NCBI RefSeq assembly: GCF_026340095.1 | Contig: NZ_JAPEPO010000001.1 | Span: forward strand, 2,170,001-2,234,000 | Direction: 5' to 3' | Source: Streptomyces sp. NBC_01446 | GTDB lineage: Bacteria; Actinomycetota; Actinomycetes; Streptomycetales; Streptomycetaceae | DNA: 64,000 nucleotides | Shown: piece by piece, positions 43,180 through 52,012 of the stretch | Numbering within the stretch: position 1 is the stretch's first letter | Layout of the letters: the number at the start of each line of letters is the position of its first letter | Notes under the pieces: model-generated | What the model saw: only the letters and a program-made list of their open reading frames with translations | Databases searched by the model: none | Told to the model about the DNA's origin: nothing | Program-made: the position numbers and the translations under genes

Positions 43180-43266
43180 GTGACCGACACCGACGTGCGC
43201 CTGTGGCGGAGGGTCCATATGGACCTCGTCCGCTATGTGGGCTGCGTGTGTCGCCCGTCCTGCTGA
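43180..43266 (+). CDS. Cys-rich leader peptide of a sulfur operon
   Basis: A 28-residue reading frame with LVRYVGCVCRPSC just before its TGA. Streptomyces carry short leader peptides ending in a cysteine cluster ahead of sulfur-assimilation and cysteine genes, thought to sense cysteinyl-tRNA supply by ribosome stalling. It starts with GTG and lies 95 bases before the cysteine dioxygenase start. An ATG at 43219 could give a 15-residue form. Confidence 0.75.
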   Translation: MTDTDVRLWRRVHMDLVRYVGCVCRPSC

Positions 43267-43361
43267 ATTCGCCGCTCCCCCTGCGCGCCCCCCTTTCACC
43301 GGGTTCACCGGTTCTTCCGGGCCTTCTCGCGCGCTTTCCGCGAACCTTCAGGACGGTATCC

Positions 43362-43889
43362 GTGTCTGCCTCAGCCTCCCCTTCCCTGGTGACCGCCGCG
43401 CCCACGCAACGTGACCTCCTCGACTTCGTACGCCGTACCGCCGAGGACCACGAACTCATCGCCTCGCTCCCGCTGGACCCCGAGGGCCGCACATGGGTGC
43501 GGCTCGAAGGGCCCGGCGGCAGCGAGGCCTGGCTCATCGGCTGGCCGCCCGGCACCGGCACCGGCTGGCACGACCACGCCGAATCCGTCGGTGCCTTCCT
43601 CACGGCGTCGGGCGAGCTCAGGGAGAACTCACTCGCGGCCCGACTGCCCGCCGACGGCTGGAAGACTCTCGAGCTGTCCGAAGGAGTCGACCGCGAACGG
43701 ACGTTGGCCGCGGGCAAGGGCAGGGCCTTCGGGCAGCACCATGTGCACGAGGTCCTCAACGAGAACACGAGCGAGCACGCGATCTCCGTGCACGCCTACT
43801 ACCCGCCGCTCCCGCAGATCCGCCGCTACAGCCGCACGGGCGCGGTGCTGCGGCTCGAGACGGTGGAGCGGCCGGAGGACTGGCAGTGA
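43362..43889 (+). CDS. Cysteine dioxygenase
   Basis: A 175-residue cupin of the type I cysteine dioxygenase family, which adds O2 to the thiol of L-cysteine to give the sulfinic acid. WHDHAESVGAFLTASGELRE holds two iron-binding histidines and HHVHEV the third; PPGTGTGWHDH and the C-terminal YYPPLPQIRRY strand are typical. GTG at 43362 was chosen because upstream sequence is unconserved. It is coupled to a rhodanese gene (GTGA overlap) and follows a cysteine-rich leader, so the unit handles excess cysteine. Confidence 0.88.
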   Translation: MSASASPSLVTAAPTQRDLLDFVRRTAEDHELIASLPLDPEGRTWVRLEGPGGSEAWLIGWPPGTGTGWHDHAESVGAFLTASGELRENSLAARLPADGWKTLELSEGVDRERTLAAGKGRAFGQHHVHEVLNENTSEHAISVHAYYPPLPQIRRYSRTGAVLRLETVERPEDWQ

Positions 43890-44338
43890 GGAGCGGGGGC
43901 AGGGTGGGTGACGTGACTGCTGGGGTGAGTGACGTGAGCGGCCCGCGGAGTGAACGGCCCGAGGGCATCGACGAGTTGCTCGACCGGGTGCGCCTCGGCC
44001 TGGACCGGGTCGACGCCGATGAGGCGTACACGGCCGCCACGGCGGGCGACGCGCTCCTCGTGGACATCCGCTACGCGGCGCTGCGCGAGCGGGACGGGCT
44101 GATCCCCGGAGCACTCGTGGTGGAGCGCAACGAACTGGAATGGCGGCTCGATCCGCAGGGCAGCCATCGCGCGGCCGAGGCCACGAGCCACGATCTGCGC
44201 GTCGTGGTCGTCTGCAACGAGGGCTACGCGTCGAGTCTCGCCGCGATCTCCCTGCGGCAGTTGGGGCTGCACCGGGCCACGGATCTGGTCGGCGGTTTCC
44301 AGGCGTGGAAGGCGGCGGGGCTGCCGGTGGCCGAGTGA
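43886..44338 (+). CDS. Rhodanese-domain protein
   Basis: A 150-residue single-domain rhodanese. DALLVDIRYAALRERDGLIPGALVVERNELEW opens the domain, the active-site cysteine is in VVVCNEGYASS, and LGLHRATDLVGGFQAWKAAGLPV closes it. It transfers sulfane sulfur to an acceptor. The GTG overlapping the dioxygenase stop gives an N-terminal extension of about 25 residues; GTG codons at 43904 or 43913 are alternatives. Confidence 0.86.
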   Translation: MRSGGRVGDVTAGVSDVSGPRSERPEGIDELLDRVRLGLDRVDADEAYTAATAGDALLVDIRYAALRERDGLIPGALVVERNELEWRLDPQGSHRAAEATSHDLRVVVVCNEGYASSLAAISLRQLGLHRATDLVGGFQAWKAAGLPVAE

Positions 44339-44378
44339 CGGTCGCGCGCGGCTGCGCGTGCGGCTGCAGGAGTACGTG

Positions 44379-44414
44379 ATGGTGGGTGCCTCCGAGGTAA
44401 GGGGCGCCCACCAT
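44379..44414. terminator. Hairpin between rhodanese and permease genes
   Basis: A 12-bp stem with one mismatch (44379-44390 with 44403-44414) separates two converging genes. Confidence 0.62.
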
Positions 44415-44427
44415 TGCGTACTGCCCC

Positions 44428-46968
44428 TTACTCCTTGGCTGTGGCCACCTCTACCGGTCGGGGCCTCAGGGCGGCGTGGCCGGGCAGCGCGGTCGCGGTG
44501 AGCGCGAGGAGTCCGGCGGCGGCGACCACTGCCACGTAGACGAGGGGTGTGACGGCGGGGGCGGCGCTGCCGGTCATGCCGACACTGAACGCCGTCAGGA
44601 CGGCCAGTGCGATACCGCTGCCCAGGACCGTGCCGATGAAGAGCACGGCGAGGGCCTCGGTGCGCAGCATCCTCAGGACCTGACGGCGGGTGGCGCCGGC
44701 GAGGCGGAGCATCGCGAACTCCCGGATGCGTTCGGAGACCGACATCGCGAGGGTGTTGACGACGGCGATCGCGGTGAACGCGAGGATCAGGCCCATGGCG
44801 AGGAGGTTGACCTCGGCGTTGTCCTGCTGGCGTTCGGCCTGCAGGTCGTCGGCCGCCCCGGGAGCGAGAACGCGCAGGCCGGGGAACTCCTGGACGGCGC
44901 CCGCGAGTTGTTCCTGTGTACGGCTGGTCCTGACGAGCACGGAGGAGGCGAGGGGATTGTCGACGTGCCGGGCCACCAGGTCATGGGCCAGGGTCAGATC
45001 GCCGAAGCCGAGACCCTTCGCGTAGACGGCCGCCACGACGAGGGTGGCCGGCGTGCCGTCCCCGAGTGTCAGCTTCAGTCTGCTGCCGGGCTCCAAGTGG
45101 AGCTGACCGGCGGCGAGTTCGCTGACGGCGACGCCGTCCCGCCGGAAGTCCTTCAGCGATCCCGCGGTGACGTCCGGGTCCCACGTACGCGTGAGGCCGT
45201 CACGGGTGACGCCCTGAGCCGGGTACTTGTCGAGTCCTACGCGCACGGTGGTGCGGACGACCTCGGTCGCGACGGTGCCCTTGACGGTACGGAGCTTCCG
45301 TGCGGCCTCGGCGGGGACCCCGGGGCCCTGGGCCGCGACGATCCAGTCGGCCCGGATCCCTTCGCGCGCCTGAGCCCGTGCCGCGTTGCCCAGGGTCGGC
45401 TGGGTGAAGAGGACGGTGCAGGTCAAGCCGATGAGGAGGGCGAGCGGGGTGACGGCGGCGGCCATCCGGGCGGCATTGCCACGGAGGTTGGCGGTGGCCA
45501 GCTTGCCGCCGGGCCCGGTGAGGCGCAGCGGTCCGGCCAGGAGGACCGCGGCACCCTTCACAAGGAGCGGGCCGAGCAGTGCGACGGAGGAAGCGAGGAC
45601 GACAACAGCCAGGAAGGTCACCGGGGTTGACGCCGGTTCGGTGCGCAGCACGCCGAGTACGGCGACGAGGACAGCGCCGCCCGCGAGAAACGCGATCCCG
45701 GCTGCGACGCGACCCCAGGCGGGCCGGGCACGCTCGACCCTGGCCTCCGTGAGTGCTTCGGCCGGGCGGATACGGGCGATGCGGCGGGCGGAGATCCGGG
45801 CGGCGGCCCAGGCTCCGAAGAGCGTGGCGCCGACGGCCGCGAACAACGGGAAGACGCTGATGGTCCGTTCGAGGGCCGGCGGCACCGCTCCGAGTTCGAC
45901 GAAGCGGTGATACAGCCACCCTCCGAGCGGAAGCCCGGCGAGGGAGCCGAGGACACCCGCGGCGGCGCCGACGATGAGCGCCTCACGGCCCAGGAGCTTG
46001 CGGATCTGCCCGGGCGTGGCCGCGATGGCGCGCAACAGGGCGAGTTCGCGATGGCGTTGCTGAACGGACAGCGCGAAGGTGCCGACGACGACGAGGACCG
46101 CGACGAGGAGGGAGGTGCCGCCCATCGCGCCACCCATGCTGACGAGCTTGATGCGGGCACCCGCCGCGTCGAGGAACTCGACGGGGCCACGGGCGTCGCC
46201 GGTGGTGACCTGGGCGGTCGTGCCGTCGAGTGCCTTGGCGACGGCACGCGCCAGCTCTGCCGGCTTCTGGCCGGGGGCGGGGATGACGCCGAGGGCGGTG
46301 ACCTGGCCGGGGTGGTCGGCGAGGCGGCGGGCCTCCGAAGGGGTGAAGAACAGGGAGGTCTGGTGGGTCACTGACGCATGCCCGGCGGGGGCGGCGATCC
46401 CGGTGACGCGGTAGATGCGCGGAGTTTGGGTGGACTGGACGGTGAGGCTGTCTCCGGGCGTCAGGTGGGCGCGGTCCGCCAGGTCTCGGTCCACTACGAG
46501 GTCTTGGGGCTTGGCGGGTGGGGTCCCGGCTGTCAGGGCGTAGGGGGTCAGCGCGGCGGAGTCCCAGGCGTGGCCGTACGCGGGCCTGTCGAGAGCGGCG
46601 GCTCCCGGCGCCAAGGGCTGTGCCAGGAAGGTGAGTTCGGGGACGACCCGCTCGACGCCCGGGAGGTCGCGGAGCCGTCCCGCGGTGTCCTCGGGCAACC
46701 AGGCTCGCTCGGCGATGGGTTTGGCCTTGTGCTTGACCTTGGTCTTGCCCTTCTTGTGCTTGACCGTGGTCTTGTGGACGTTCTGGTCGGCGGAGACGAC
46801 TACGGGAGCGGCCGCGTACCGCTCGGTGCGGATGGTGCCGCGCAGACCGGTCTCCAGGAGGGTGCCGCAGGCCGTGATGAGGGCGGCCGCGCACATGAGG
46901 GCGAGGAAGGCACCGAGAAACCCCCCTTTGCGGTCCCGGACGGTGTGCAGTGCGTAGCGCAGCATCAT
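44428..46968 (-). CDS. FtsX-family ABC permease
   Basis: An 846-residue permease with the duplicated FtsX/MacB-type layout: helix near 18-38, a large extracytoplasmic domain to about 265, three helices with the FtsX-domain motif (FALSVQQRHRELALLRAIAATPGQIRKLLGREAL), four central helices, a second outer domain and a final FtsX domain (MSVSERIREFAMLRLAGATRRQVLRMLRTEAL). The usual ATPase partner is not adjacent. ATG at 46968 overlaps the stop of the regulator gene by four bases, so the two are co-transcribed. Confidence 0.88.
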   Translation of the reverse strand: MMLRYALHTVRDRKGGFLGAFLALMCAAALITACGTLLETGLRGTIRTERYAAAPVVVSADQNVHKTTVKHKKGKTKVKHKAKPIAERAWLPEDTAGRLRDLPGVERVVPELTFLAQPLAPGAAALDRPAYGHAWDSAALTPYALTAGTPPAKPQDLVVDRDLADRAHLTPGDSLTVQSTQTPRIYRVTGIAAPAGHASVTHQTSLFFTPSEARRLADHPGQVTALGVIPAPGQKPAELARAVAKALDGTTAQVTTGDARGPVEFLDAAGARIKLVSMGGAMGGTSLLVAVLVVVGTFALSVQQRHRELALLRAIAATPGQIRKLLGREALIVGAAAGVLGSLAGLPLGGWLYHRFVELGAVPPALERTISVFPLFAAVGATLFGAWAAARISARRIARIRPAEALTEARVERARPAWGRVAAGIAFLAGGAVLVAVLGVLRTEPASTPVTFLAVVVLASSVALLGPLLVKGAAVLLAGPLRLTGPGGKLATANLRGNAARMAAAVTPLALLIGLTCTVLFTQPTLGNAARAQAREGIRADWIVAAQGPGVPAEAARKLRTVKGTVATEVVRTTVRVGLDKYPAQGVTRDGLTRTWDPDVTAGSLKDFRRDGVAVSELAAGQLHLEPGSRLKLTLGDGTPATLVVAAVYAKGLGFGDLTLAHDLVARHVDNPLASSVLVRTSRTQEQLAGAVQEFPGLRVLAPGAADDLQAERQQDNAEVNLLAMGLILAFTAIAVVNTLAMSVSERIREFAMLRLAGATRRQVLRMLRTEALAVLFIGTVLGSGIALAVLTAFSVGMTGSAAPAVTPLVYVAVVAAAGLLALTATALPGHAALRPRPVEVATAKE

Positions 46969-47927
46969 GGCGTGTCCGTCTCTGAGGTGGCGTGGGGGGC
47001 CGGGATTCCCTCGGCCGGGGCCTGACTTCCGCCGACGGGGACCTGGTACGCCGGGGCGTCGCCGGCGGGAGCCTGGTGCGCCGGGGCGGCGGCGGGAGCA
47101 TGGTGCGCCAGGGCACCGACGGCGGGAGGCTGGTGCGCCAGGGCCTGGCGCGCCGGGGCCTGGTGCGCCGGGGCCTGGTGCGCCGGGGCACCGTCGGCAC
47201 GGGTGCCGTCACCGCGGGTGCCGTCGGCGCGGGTGCCACCGGCACGGGTGCCACCGGCACGGGTGCCACCGGCACGGGTGCCGTCACCGCGAATCCCGTC
47301 GGCGCGTGTGCCATCGGCGCGTGTGCCATCGGGGCGGGCCGGCGCCGGGAAGGCGAGGAGGCGGGTCAGGACGGTGCGCGCGCCGTCCGGCGTCTCGCCG
47401 TCGGGGCGCTTGTAGCGGTTGAGGATTGCGATGAACTCCTCGAAGAACGCGCGGAGTTCGGGCAGCGTGAGCCGGATCGTGCCGCGCGAGTAGGGGAAGG
47501 CGTCCGCCCACTCCCCCAGGTCCTGCCCCTGCCGCTGGAGCCGCTCGAAGAGTTCGAGGTCGGCGGCGTACGAGAGGTGGTTCAACTCGTCCATGACGAG
47601 CCGGGTTTCGGGGTTCTGGCGGCGGCGGGGCGGGAAGCGGCGGTCGCCCGGGACGGCTCGCCACCAGCGCTCACGCCCACCCACGCTCCGGCCCTGGGTC
47701 GAGCTCTCCTCGGTGAATCCGTAGCGGGCCAGCTCACGCAGGTGGTAGCTGGTGGCGCCGGTGTTGAGCCCGAGGTCGCGGGCCAGCATCGCGGAGGTCG
47801 CGGGGCCGTGGAGGGTGAGATGCTGGAGGATCTGCTGGCGGCGGGGCTGAGCCAGCGCCTTCAGAGCGCTGAGATCGCTCAGCTCCTGGCCGCCGGCGGG
47901 AGTGGCGGAGCCGGGTTCCGGTGTCAT
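46965..47927 (-). CDS. ArsR-type winged-helix regulator with repetitive tail
   Basis: A 320-residue protein. Residues about 18-100 form an ArsR-like winged helix (LSALKALAQPRRQQILQHLTLHGPATSAMLARDLGLNTGATSYHLREL), followed by a helical region to about 190. The last third is low-complexity, with repeats of the type GTRAGG and APAHQ. The ATG at 47927 fits the domain, though the ribosome site is weak; upstream direct repeats could be its operator. It is translationally coupled to the FtsX-type permease it probably controls. Confidence 0.85.
   Translation of the reverse strand: MTPEPGSATPAGGQELSDLSALKALAQPRRQQILQHLTLHGPATSAMLARDLGLNTGATSYHLRELARYGFTEESSTQGRSVGGRERWWRAVPGDRRFPPRRRQNPETRLVMDELNHLSYAADLELFERLQRQGQDLGEWADAFPYSRGTIRLTLPELRAFFEEFIAILNRYKRPDGETPDGARTVLTRLLAFPAPARPDGTRADGTRADGIRGDGTRAGGTRAGGTRAGGTRADGTRGDGTRADGAPAHQAPAHQAPARQALAHQPPAVGALAHHAPAAAPAHQAPAGDAPAYQVPVGGSQAPAEGIPAPHATSETDTP
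47050..47340 (-). repeat. Coding tandem repeats in the regulator's tail
   Basis: A 15-bp unit (GGCACGGGTGCCACC on the plus strand) repeats about ten times with drift between 47188 and 47340, encoding GGTRA/DGTRA blocks; a second 15-bp family between 47050 and 47185 encodes QAPAH-like blocks. All units are multiples of three, so copy-number change would not shift the frame. Confidence 0.75.
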
Positions 47928-47940
47928 GCGTACACACTCG

Positions 47941-47963
47941 CCTGTGCACACATCCCTGTGCAC
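47941..47963. promoter_or_regulatory. Direct repeat upstream of the ArsR-type gene
   Basis: CCTGTGCAC occurs twice, 14 bases apart, starting 14 bases upstream of the proposed regulator start; the first copy contains the palindrome TGTGCACA. Position and form suit an autoregulatory operator; not proven. Confidence 0.35.
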
Positions 47964-48055
47964 TGCGGCGACCAGGCGTCATGACCCGGGGGTTAACCCC
48001 ACCTGAGCGAGGGCGAGTTCGGCGTCGGACCCCCGTACCGACGCCGCCCTCTCCC

Positions 48056-48305
48056 TCACCAGGCGGAGCTCAGGAACCCCTCACCCGTCGGAGCTCAGCA
48101 ACCCACGCACCCGGGCGGAACTCGAAAGCCTCCCCACCCGGCGAACGCGGCCACGATCGCCGCGTCGGCTCGAATACCCTTCACCCGGCCGAGCTCGAAG
48201 CCCCTCCGCCGGCCGAGCTCGAAAGCCCTCACCCGGCGGAGCCCAGAAATCCCCTCGACCAGGGGCTCAGAAGTCCCCCGCCCAGGCGGAGCTCAGAAAT
48301 CTCCC
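48056..48305. repeat. Degenerate repeats after recX
   Basis: About eight diverged units of 22 to 30 bases, each with a core like CGGAGCTCAGAAA or CGAGCTCGAAAGCC and a C-rich spacer, fill most of the 365-bp gap between recX and the regulator gene and run slightly into the recX 3' end. No conserved reading frame or hairpin was found here. Apart from these and the direct repeat at 47941, the gap appears empty. Confidence 0.6.
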
Positions 48306-49057
48306 AGCCCGAGATCCTCGGTCTCCTCGCCCTCTTCCTCCAGGGCCTGGCGGACCACCCTGAGCGCCATGCCCTCCGGGTATCCCTTGCGAGCGAGCAT
48401 GCCCGCGAGGCGGCGCAGGCGCTTGTCGCGGTCGAGGCCACGTGTGGAGCGGAGCTTGCGGGCCACGAGCTCGCGGGCGGTCTCCTCCTCCTGCTCGGAG
48501 TCGAGCTGCCCGACGGCCTCGTCGATCACCGCCGAGTCCACCCCCTTGGTCCGCAGCTCCCGGGCGAGCGCCCGCCGGGCCAGCCCCCGGCCGTGATGGC
48601 GAGACTCCACCCAGGCATCCGCGAAGGCGCCGTCATTGATCAGACCGACCTCTTCGAAGCGGGACAGCACTTCCTCCGACACCTCATCGGGGATGTCCCG
48701 CTTCGCCAGCGCGTCGGCGAGCTGCTTTCGCGTGCGCGGTTGCCCGGTGAGCAGGCGCAGGCAGATGCCGCGCGCCCGCTCCGCCGGGTCCGCAGGCGGC
48801 TCCCCCTTCTCGGCCCTCGGCGAGGACGGGGAGCCGCTGTCCTGTTGCCCTCCGGCAGCTTCGCCGAAGCCGCCGCGCCGCCGACGGCCACTGCTGCGCC
48901 CGCCGCCACGGGTACCGCCACCGCCCCGTGCCCCGTCACTCGGTCCGTCGCCGTCACGCGGCGCCCCGTGCCCGTCCGGGTCACCCGGGCCCCCGTCGCC
49001 CAGGTCCGTCGGGGAGGCGGGGTAGGCGTGATCGGCCCAGTCGGTTCGTCGCGTCAC
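48293..49057 (-). CDS. recX: RecA regulator RecX
   Basis: A 254-residue RecX: a poorly conserved Gly/Arg-rich N-terminus of about 85 residues, then the three helical repeats beginning ARGICLRLLTGQPRTRKQLADAL, including GLINDGAFADAWVESRHHGRGLARRALARELRTKGV. RecX binds RecA filaments and limits recombinase and co-protease activity. The GTG lies three bases after the recA stop, so recA and recX are one transcript. Confidence 0.93.
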   Translation of the reverse strand: MTRRTDWADHAYPASPTDLGDGGPGDPDGHGAPRDGDGPSDGARGGGGTRGGGRSSGRRRRGGFGEAAGGQQDSGSPSSPRAEKGEPPADPAERARGICLRLLTGQPRTRKQLADALAKRDIPDEVSEEVLSRFEEVGLINDGAFADAWVESRHHGRGLARRALARELRTKGVDSAVIDEAVGQLDSEQEEETARELVARKLRSTRGLDRDKRLRRLAGMLARKGYPEGMALRVVRQALEEEGEETEDLGLGDF

Positions 49058-49060
49058 GGA

Positions 49061-50185
49061 CTAGCTCTTGGCCGCCGCGGTCTTGGACTTGGTGGCCTTG
49101 CTCGCGGGCGCGGGCACCGTCTTGGCCGCGTCCTCGGCGGGGGTGGCACCCGCCGCGTCGGCACCGGGCTCGGCCGTGGGCGCCTCCGGCTTCACACCGA
49201 CACCCAGCTTCTCCTTGATCTTCTTCTCGATCTCGTCGGCCAGGTCGGGGTTGTCCTTCAGGAAGTTGCGCGCGTTCTCCTTGCCCTGGCCGAGCTGGTC
49301 GCCCTCGTACGTGTACCAGGCGCCGGCCTTGCGCACGAAGCCGTTCTCCACACCCATGTCGATCAGGCCGCCCTCGCGGCTGATGCCGTGGCCGTAGAGG
49401 ATGTCGAACTCGGCCTGCTTGAAGGGCGGCGCGACCTTGTTCTTGACGACCTTGACGCGCGTGCGGTTACCGACCGCGTCGGTGCCGTCCTTCAGCGTCT
49501 CGATGCGGCGGATGTCGAGTCGCACCGAGGCGTAGAACTTCAGCGCGCGGCCACCGGTCGTCGTCTCCGGCGAGCCGAACATGACGCCGATCTTCTCGCG
49601 CAGCTGGTTGATGAAGATCGCGGTGGTCTTCGACTGGTTGAGCGCGCTGGTGATCTTCCGGAGCGCCTGGCTCATCAGACGGGCCTGCAGACCCACGTGC
49701 GAGTCGCCCATCTCGCCCTCGATCTCCGCTCGCGGCACCAGGGCGGCGACGGAGTCGATGACGATCAGGTCGAGCGCGCCGGAGCGGACCAGCATGTCGA
49801 CGATCTCGAGCGCCTGCTCACCGTTGTCCGGCTGGGACAGGATGAGGTTGTCGATGTCGACGCCGAGCTTCTTCGCGTACTCCGGGTCGAGGGCGTGCTC
49901 GGCGTCCACGAACGCCACGGCGCCGCCGGCCCGCTGCGCGTTGGCCACGGCGTGCAGCGTCAGGGTCGTCTTACCGGAGGACTCCGGCCCGTACACCTCC
50001 ACCACACGGCCGCGCGGCAGACCGCCGACACCGAGGGCCACGTCGAGTGCGGTCGACCCGGTGGGGATGACCTCGATGGGCTCATTCGGCCGCTCGCCCA
50101 TGCGCATCACTGCGCCCTTGCCGAATTGCCGTTCAATCTGTGCGAGCGCGGCGTCGAGCGCCTTCTCGCGGTCAGTTCCTGCCAT
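49061..50185 (-). CDS. recA: Recombinase RecA
   Basis: A 374-residue RecA, the usual Streptomyces length. GPESSGKTT is the Walker A site, [12 protein letters not shown]alker B, and [20 protein letters not shown] the DNA-binding loop 2 region; the tail is Ala/Lys-rich ([12 protein letters not shown]). It forms filaments on single-stranded DNA for recombination and SOS signalling. Upstream lie a PafBC-type promoter and a LexA-like box. Its position fixes the window to the conserved recA region of the chromosome. Confidence 0.98.
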   Translation of the reverse strand: MAGTDREKALDAALAQIERQFGKGAVMRMGERPNEPIEVIPTGSTALDVALGVGGLPRGRVVEVYGPESSGKTTLTLHAVANAQRAGGAVAFVDAEHALDPEYAKKLGVDIDNLILSQPDNGEQALEIVDMLVRSGALDLIVIDSVAALVPRAEIEGEMGDSHVGLQARLMSQALRKITSALNQSKTTAIFINQLREKIGVMFGSPETTTGGRALKFYASVRLDIRRIETLKDGTDAVGNRTRVKVVKNKVAPPFKQAEFDILYGHGISREGGLIDMGVENGFVRKAGAWYTYEGDQLGQGKENARNFLKDNPDLADEIEKKIKEKLGVGVKPEAPTAEPGADAAGATPAEDAAKTVPAPASKATKSKTAAAKS

Positions 50186-50228
50186 GGGTTCCACCCGATT
50201 TGCTTGAGTCGATCGCTTCACGTCAAAG

Positions 50229-50251
50229 ACGCTAACGCCTGCCACTGACAA
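50229..50251 (-). promoter_or_regulatory. PafBC-dependent (RecA-NDp) promoter of recA
   Basis: On the minus strand TTGTCAGTGGC, six bases, then TAGCGT match the actinobacterial DNA-damage promoter consensus (TTGTCAGTGGC-N6-TAGGGT) with one difference, 43 bases upstream of the recA start. Confidence 0.88.
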
Positions 50252-50358
50252 TCGGCCTCGACGCCCGTCCGCCTGTGGATAACTCGAGGCTCGCAGCCCT
50301 GCCACTCTCACCGAAATCCCCGAAAACACTGGGGAGAGAGCCGCCAGACACTCCATAA

Positions 50359-50370
50359 GAATGGATGTTC
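50359..50370 (-). promoter_or_regulatory. LexA-type SOS box of recA
   Basis: GAACATCCATTC on the minus strand differs at one base from the GAAC-N4-GTTC LexA consensus of Gram-positive bacteria and lies upstream of the damage promoter. recA thus seems to have both LexA and PafBC control. Confidence 0.7.
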
Positions 50371-50482
50371 GATTTTGGTGTCAAGCGCACCACGCACACC
50401 ACGCGCCCTGCGATGCGGGGCTCGTGGACTCTGACGTTCCCCGAGGCGACCCCGGGGCTCCCCGAGGCCTGGAGGTCCGTAG

Positions 50483-51001
50483 ATGCCCTTGCCCCTGTGC
50501 CGAAGGACCGCGGTGCTGTCCTTCCTCCTCATCCTCTCTCTGGCAGGGTGCGGGCGGGATACGAGCGGCTCCGGGAAGGCCTCGCGGACGGGCTGGTCTT
50601 CGGGGAGGCGCAGCGGACAGCGGGGGCAAGGTGACCGGGATCGGGCGGCCGCCCTTCCTGCCGGGCAGTACAGGCGAGGTCGCTGAGGCAGACCGCCGAC
50701 AGGAACCGGTGCTGCACGAGCTCGAGCGGGTGCCCGGCACTCGGCAGGTCTGGGGCGTCGGGAACATCAGCGCGGGCGGGTCTGGGGCGTCGGGAACATC
50801 AGCGCGGGCGGGTCTGGGGCGTCGGGAACATCAGCGCGGGCGGGTCTGGGGCGTCGGGAACATCAGCGCGGGCGGGTCTGGGGCGTCGGGAACATCAGCG
50901 CGGGCGGGGCCGGCGCGGAGAACTTCTTCCACGGTGTGACGGGCGACTCGGCTCGCACTGAGAGCCCGGCCTCCCCGGCCTCCACCCGGCAGCCTTCTTG
51001 A
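50483..51001 (+). pseudogene. Frameshifted lipoprotein gene
   Basis: Coding-like sequence moves through three frames. Frame A starts at ATG 50483 with a signal peptide and lipobox (FLLILSLAGC). Continuation as GYERLREGLADGLVFGEA needs a shift near 50555, and VTGIGRPPFLPG ... ELERVPGTRQVWGVGNISAGG another near 50620. After the five 32-bp repeats, AGAENFFHGVTGDSARTESP runs to a TGA at 50999. With one repeat copy (or four) the last two parts are in frame; with five they are not. It is read as a decayed exported lipoprotein gene next to recA; sequencing error could explain the upstream shifts. Confidence 0.6.
50749..50908 (+). repeat. Five perfect 32-bp tandem repeats
   Basis: The 32-base unit beginning TCTGGGGCGTCGGGAACATC occurs five times head to tail without a single difference and without spacers. 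Because 32 is not a multiple of three, each gain or loss shifts the frame of the surrounding lipoprotein-like sequence. Perfect identity means recent expansion. Confidence 0.97.
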
Positions 51002-51148
51002 GCCCGGCCCGGCACCCCTACGCAGCCCGGCCCATCACCGGCAGCCCCGCGGATACCTGCCTGCCGCCCGCGACTACTCCCCCCGGCGTACGAGCGGTGC
51101 CTTCGGCCGGGGGACGACGGCACGGCCCCCGATCGCGAGGCTTGCGCC

Positions 51149-51991
51149 ATGGAGAACGCGCAGAACCACCGCCCGGTGATCCCGCAGGGCCGGCTCCCGG
51201 AGCACCCGCGGGACCGCCGCCCCCTGACCGGCGCGGTACGCGACCTGTGGCGCGCCGCCCTCCCCTCCGAGCGCCTCTGCTACGCCACCGGCGCAGTTCT
51301 GACCTTCTCCGGCCTCGCCCATCTGCTGGTCTTCGCGGTCGACGGAGGGCCGTGGGACGGACCTGTCTCGTGGCGCAAGCCGGTCACGTTCGGGGTTTCC
51401 TTCGGCCTGACGCTGATCGCGCTCACCTGGGTGACGTCGTATCTGCGGATCGGCGCCCGCACCAGGAACGTCCTGCTCGTCGTGTTCGCCGCCGACTGTG
51501 TCCTGGAAGTCGGCGGGATCACCCTCCAGGCATGGCGGCGGGTGCCGTCGCATCTCAACATGGAGTCCGGCTTCGACACCGCCGTGTCCATGTCCCTCGC
51601 GGTGGGCGGCGGGATCCTGGTCGTGCTGCTCTCCGTGTTCGCGGTCGCCTCGTTCCGGCGCCGGCCGTCGGGGCCCACGGGGATGCCGCTCGCACTGCGG
51701 TCCGGGTTCGCGATTCTGCTCGTCGCGCTGGCGTCCGGCGCCGCGATGATCGCGCGCGGGGTGATCCTCACCAAGACCGGCCGCCAGGAGGCGGCCTACC
51801 ACTCGACCGCGCCCCTCAAGCCGCTGCACGGCGTCAGCCTGCACGCCGTACTCGTCCTGCCCGCACTGGCCTGGCTGATGTCCCGTACGGCATGGAGCGA
51901 GAGGACCAGGAACGGCGTGATGCGCGGTGCGGTCGCCTGCTACGCGGCCGCGGTCGCCGCCGCCGCGGTCTGGGCGGCGATCACCTACTGA
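51149..51991 (+). CDS. Multi-pass membrane protein, unknown
   Basis: A 280-residue protein with about seven predicted membrane helices, at roughly 43-63, 78-98, 105-125, 145-168, 188-206, 232-250 and 258-278. Segments such as GPWDGPVSWRKPVTFGVSFG and SGFDTAVSMSLAVGGG are distinctive but no family with known function was recognised. The ribosome site is weak. It converges on the AI-2E-type gene with only 21 bases between stops. Confidence 0.72.
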   Translation: MENAQNHRPVIPQGRLPEHPRDRRPLTGAVRDLWRAALPSERLCYATGAVLTFSGLAHLLVFAVDGGPWDGPVSWRKPVTFGVSFGLTLIALTWVTSYLRIGARTRNVLLVVFAADCVLEVGGITLQAWRRVPSHLNMESGFDTAVSMSLAVGGGILVVLLSVFAVASFRRRPSGPTGMPLALRSGFAILLVALASGAAMIARGVILTKTGRQEAAYHSTAPLKPLHGVSLHAVLVLPALAWLMSRTAWSERTRNGVMRGAVACYAAAVAAAAVWAAITY

Positions 51992-52012
51992 GCGCCCTCT
52001 GTCGGTAGCCGT

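Noticed and set aside
47921..50248. A 775-codon open frame across recX and recA
   Set aside because: It is the antisense shadow of recX and recA, which are certain genes.
50749..50908. CRISPR array
   Set aside because: The five 32-bp copies are contiguous with no spacers, and no cas genes are near.
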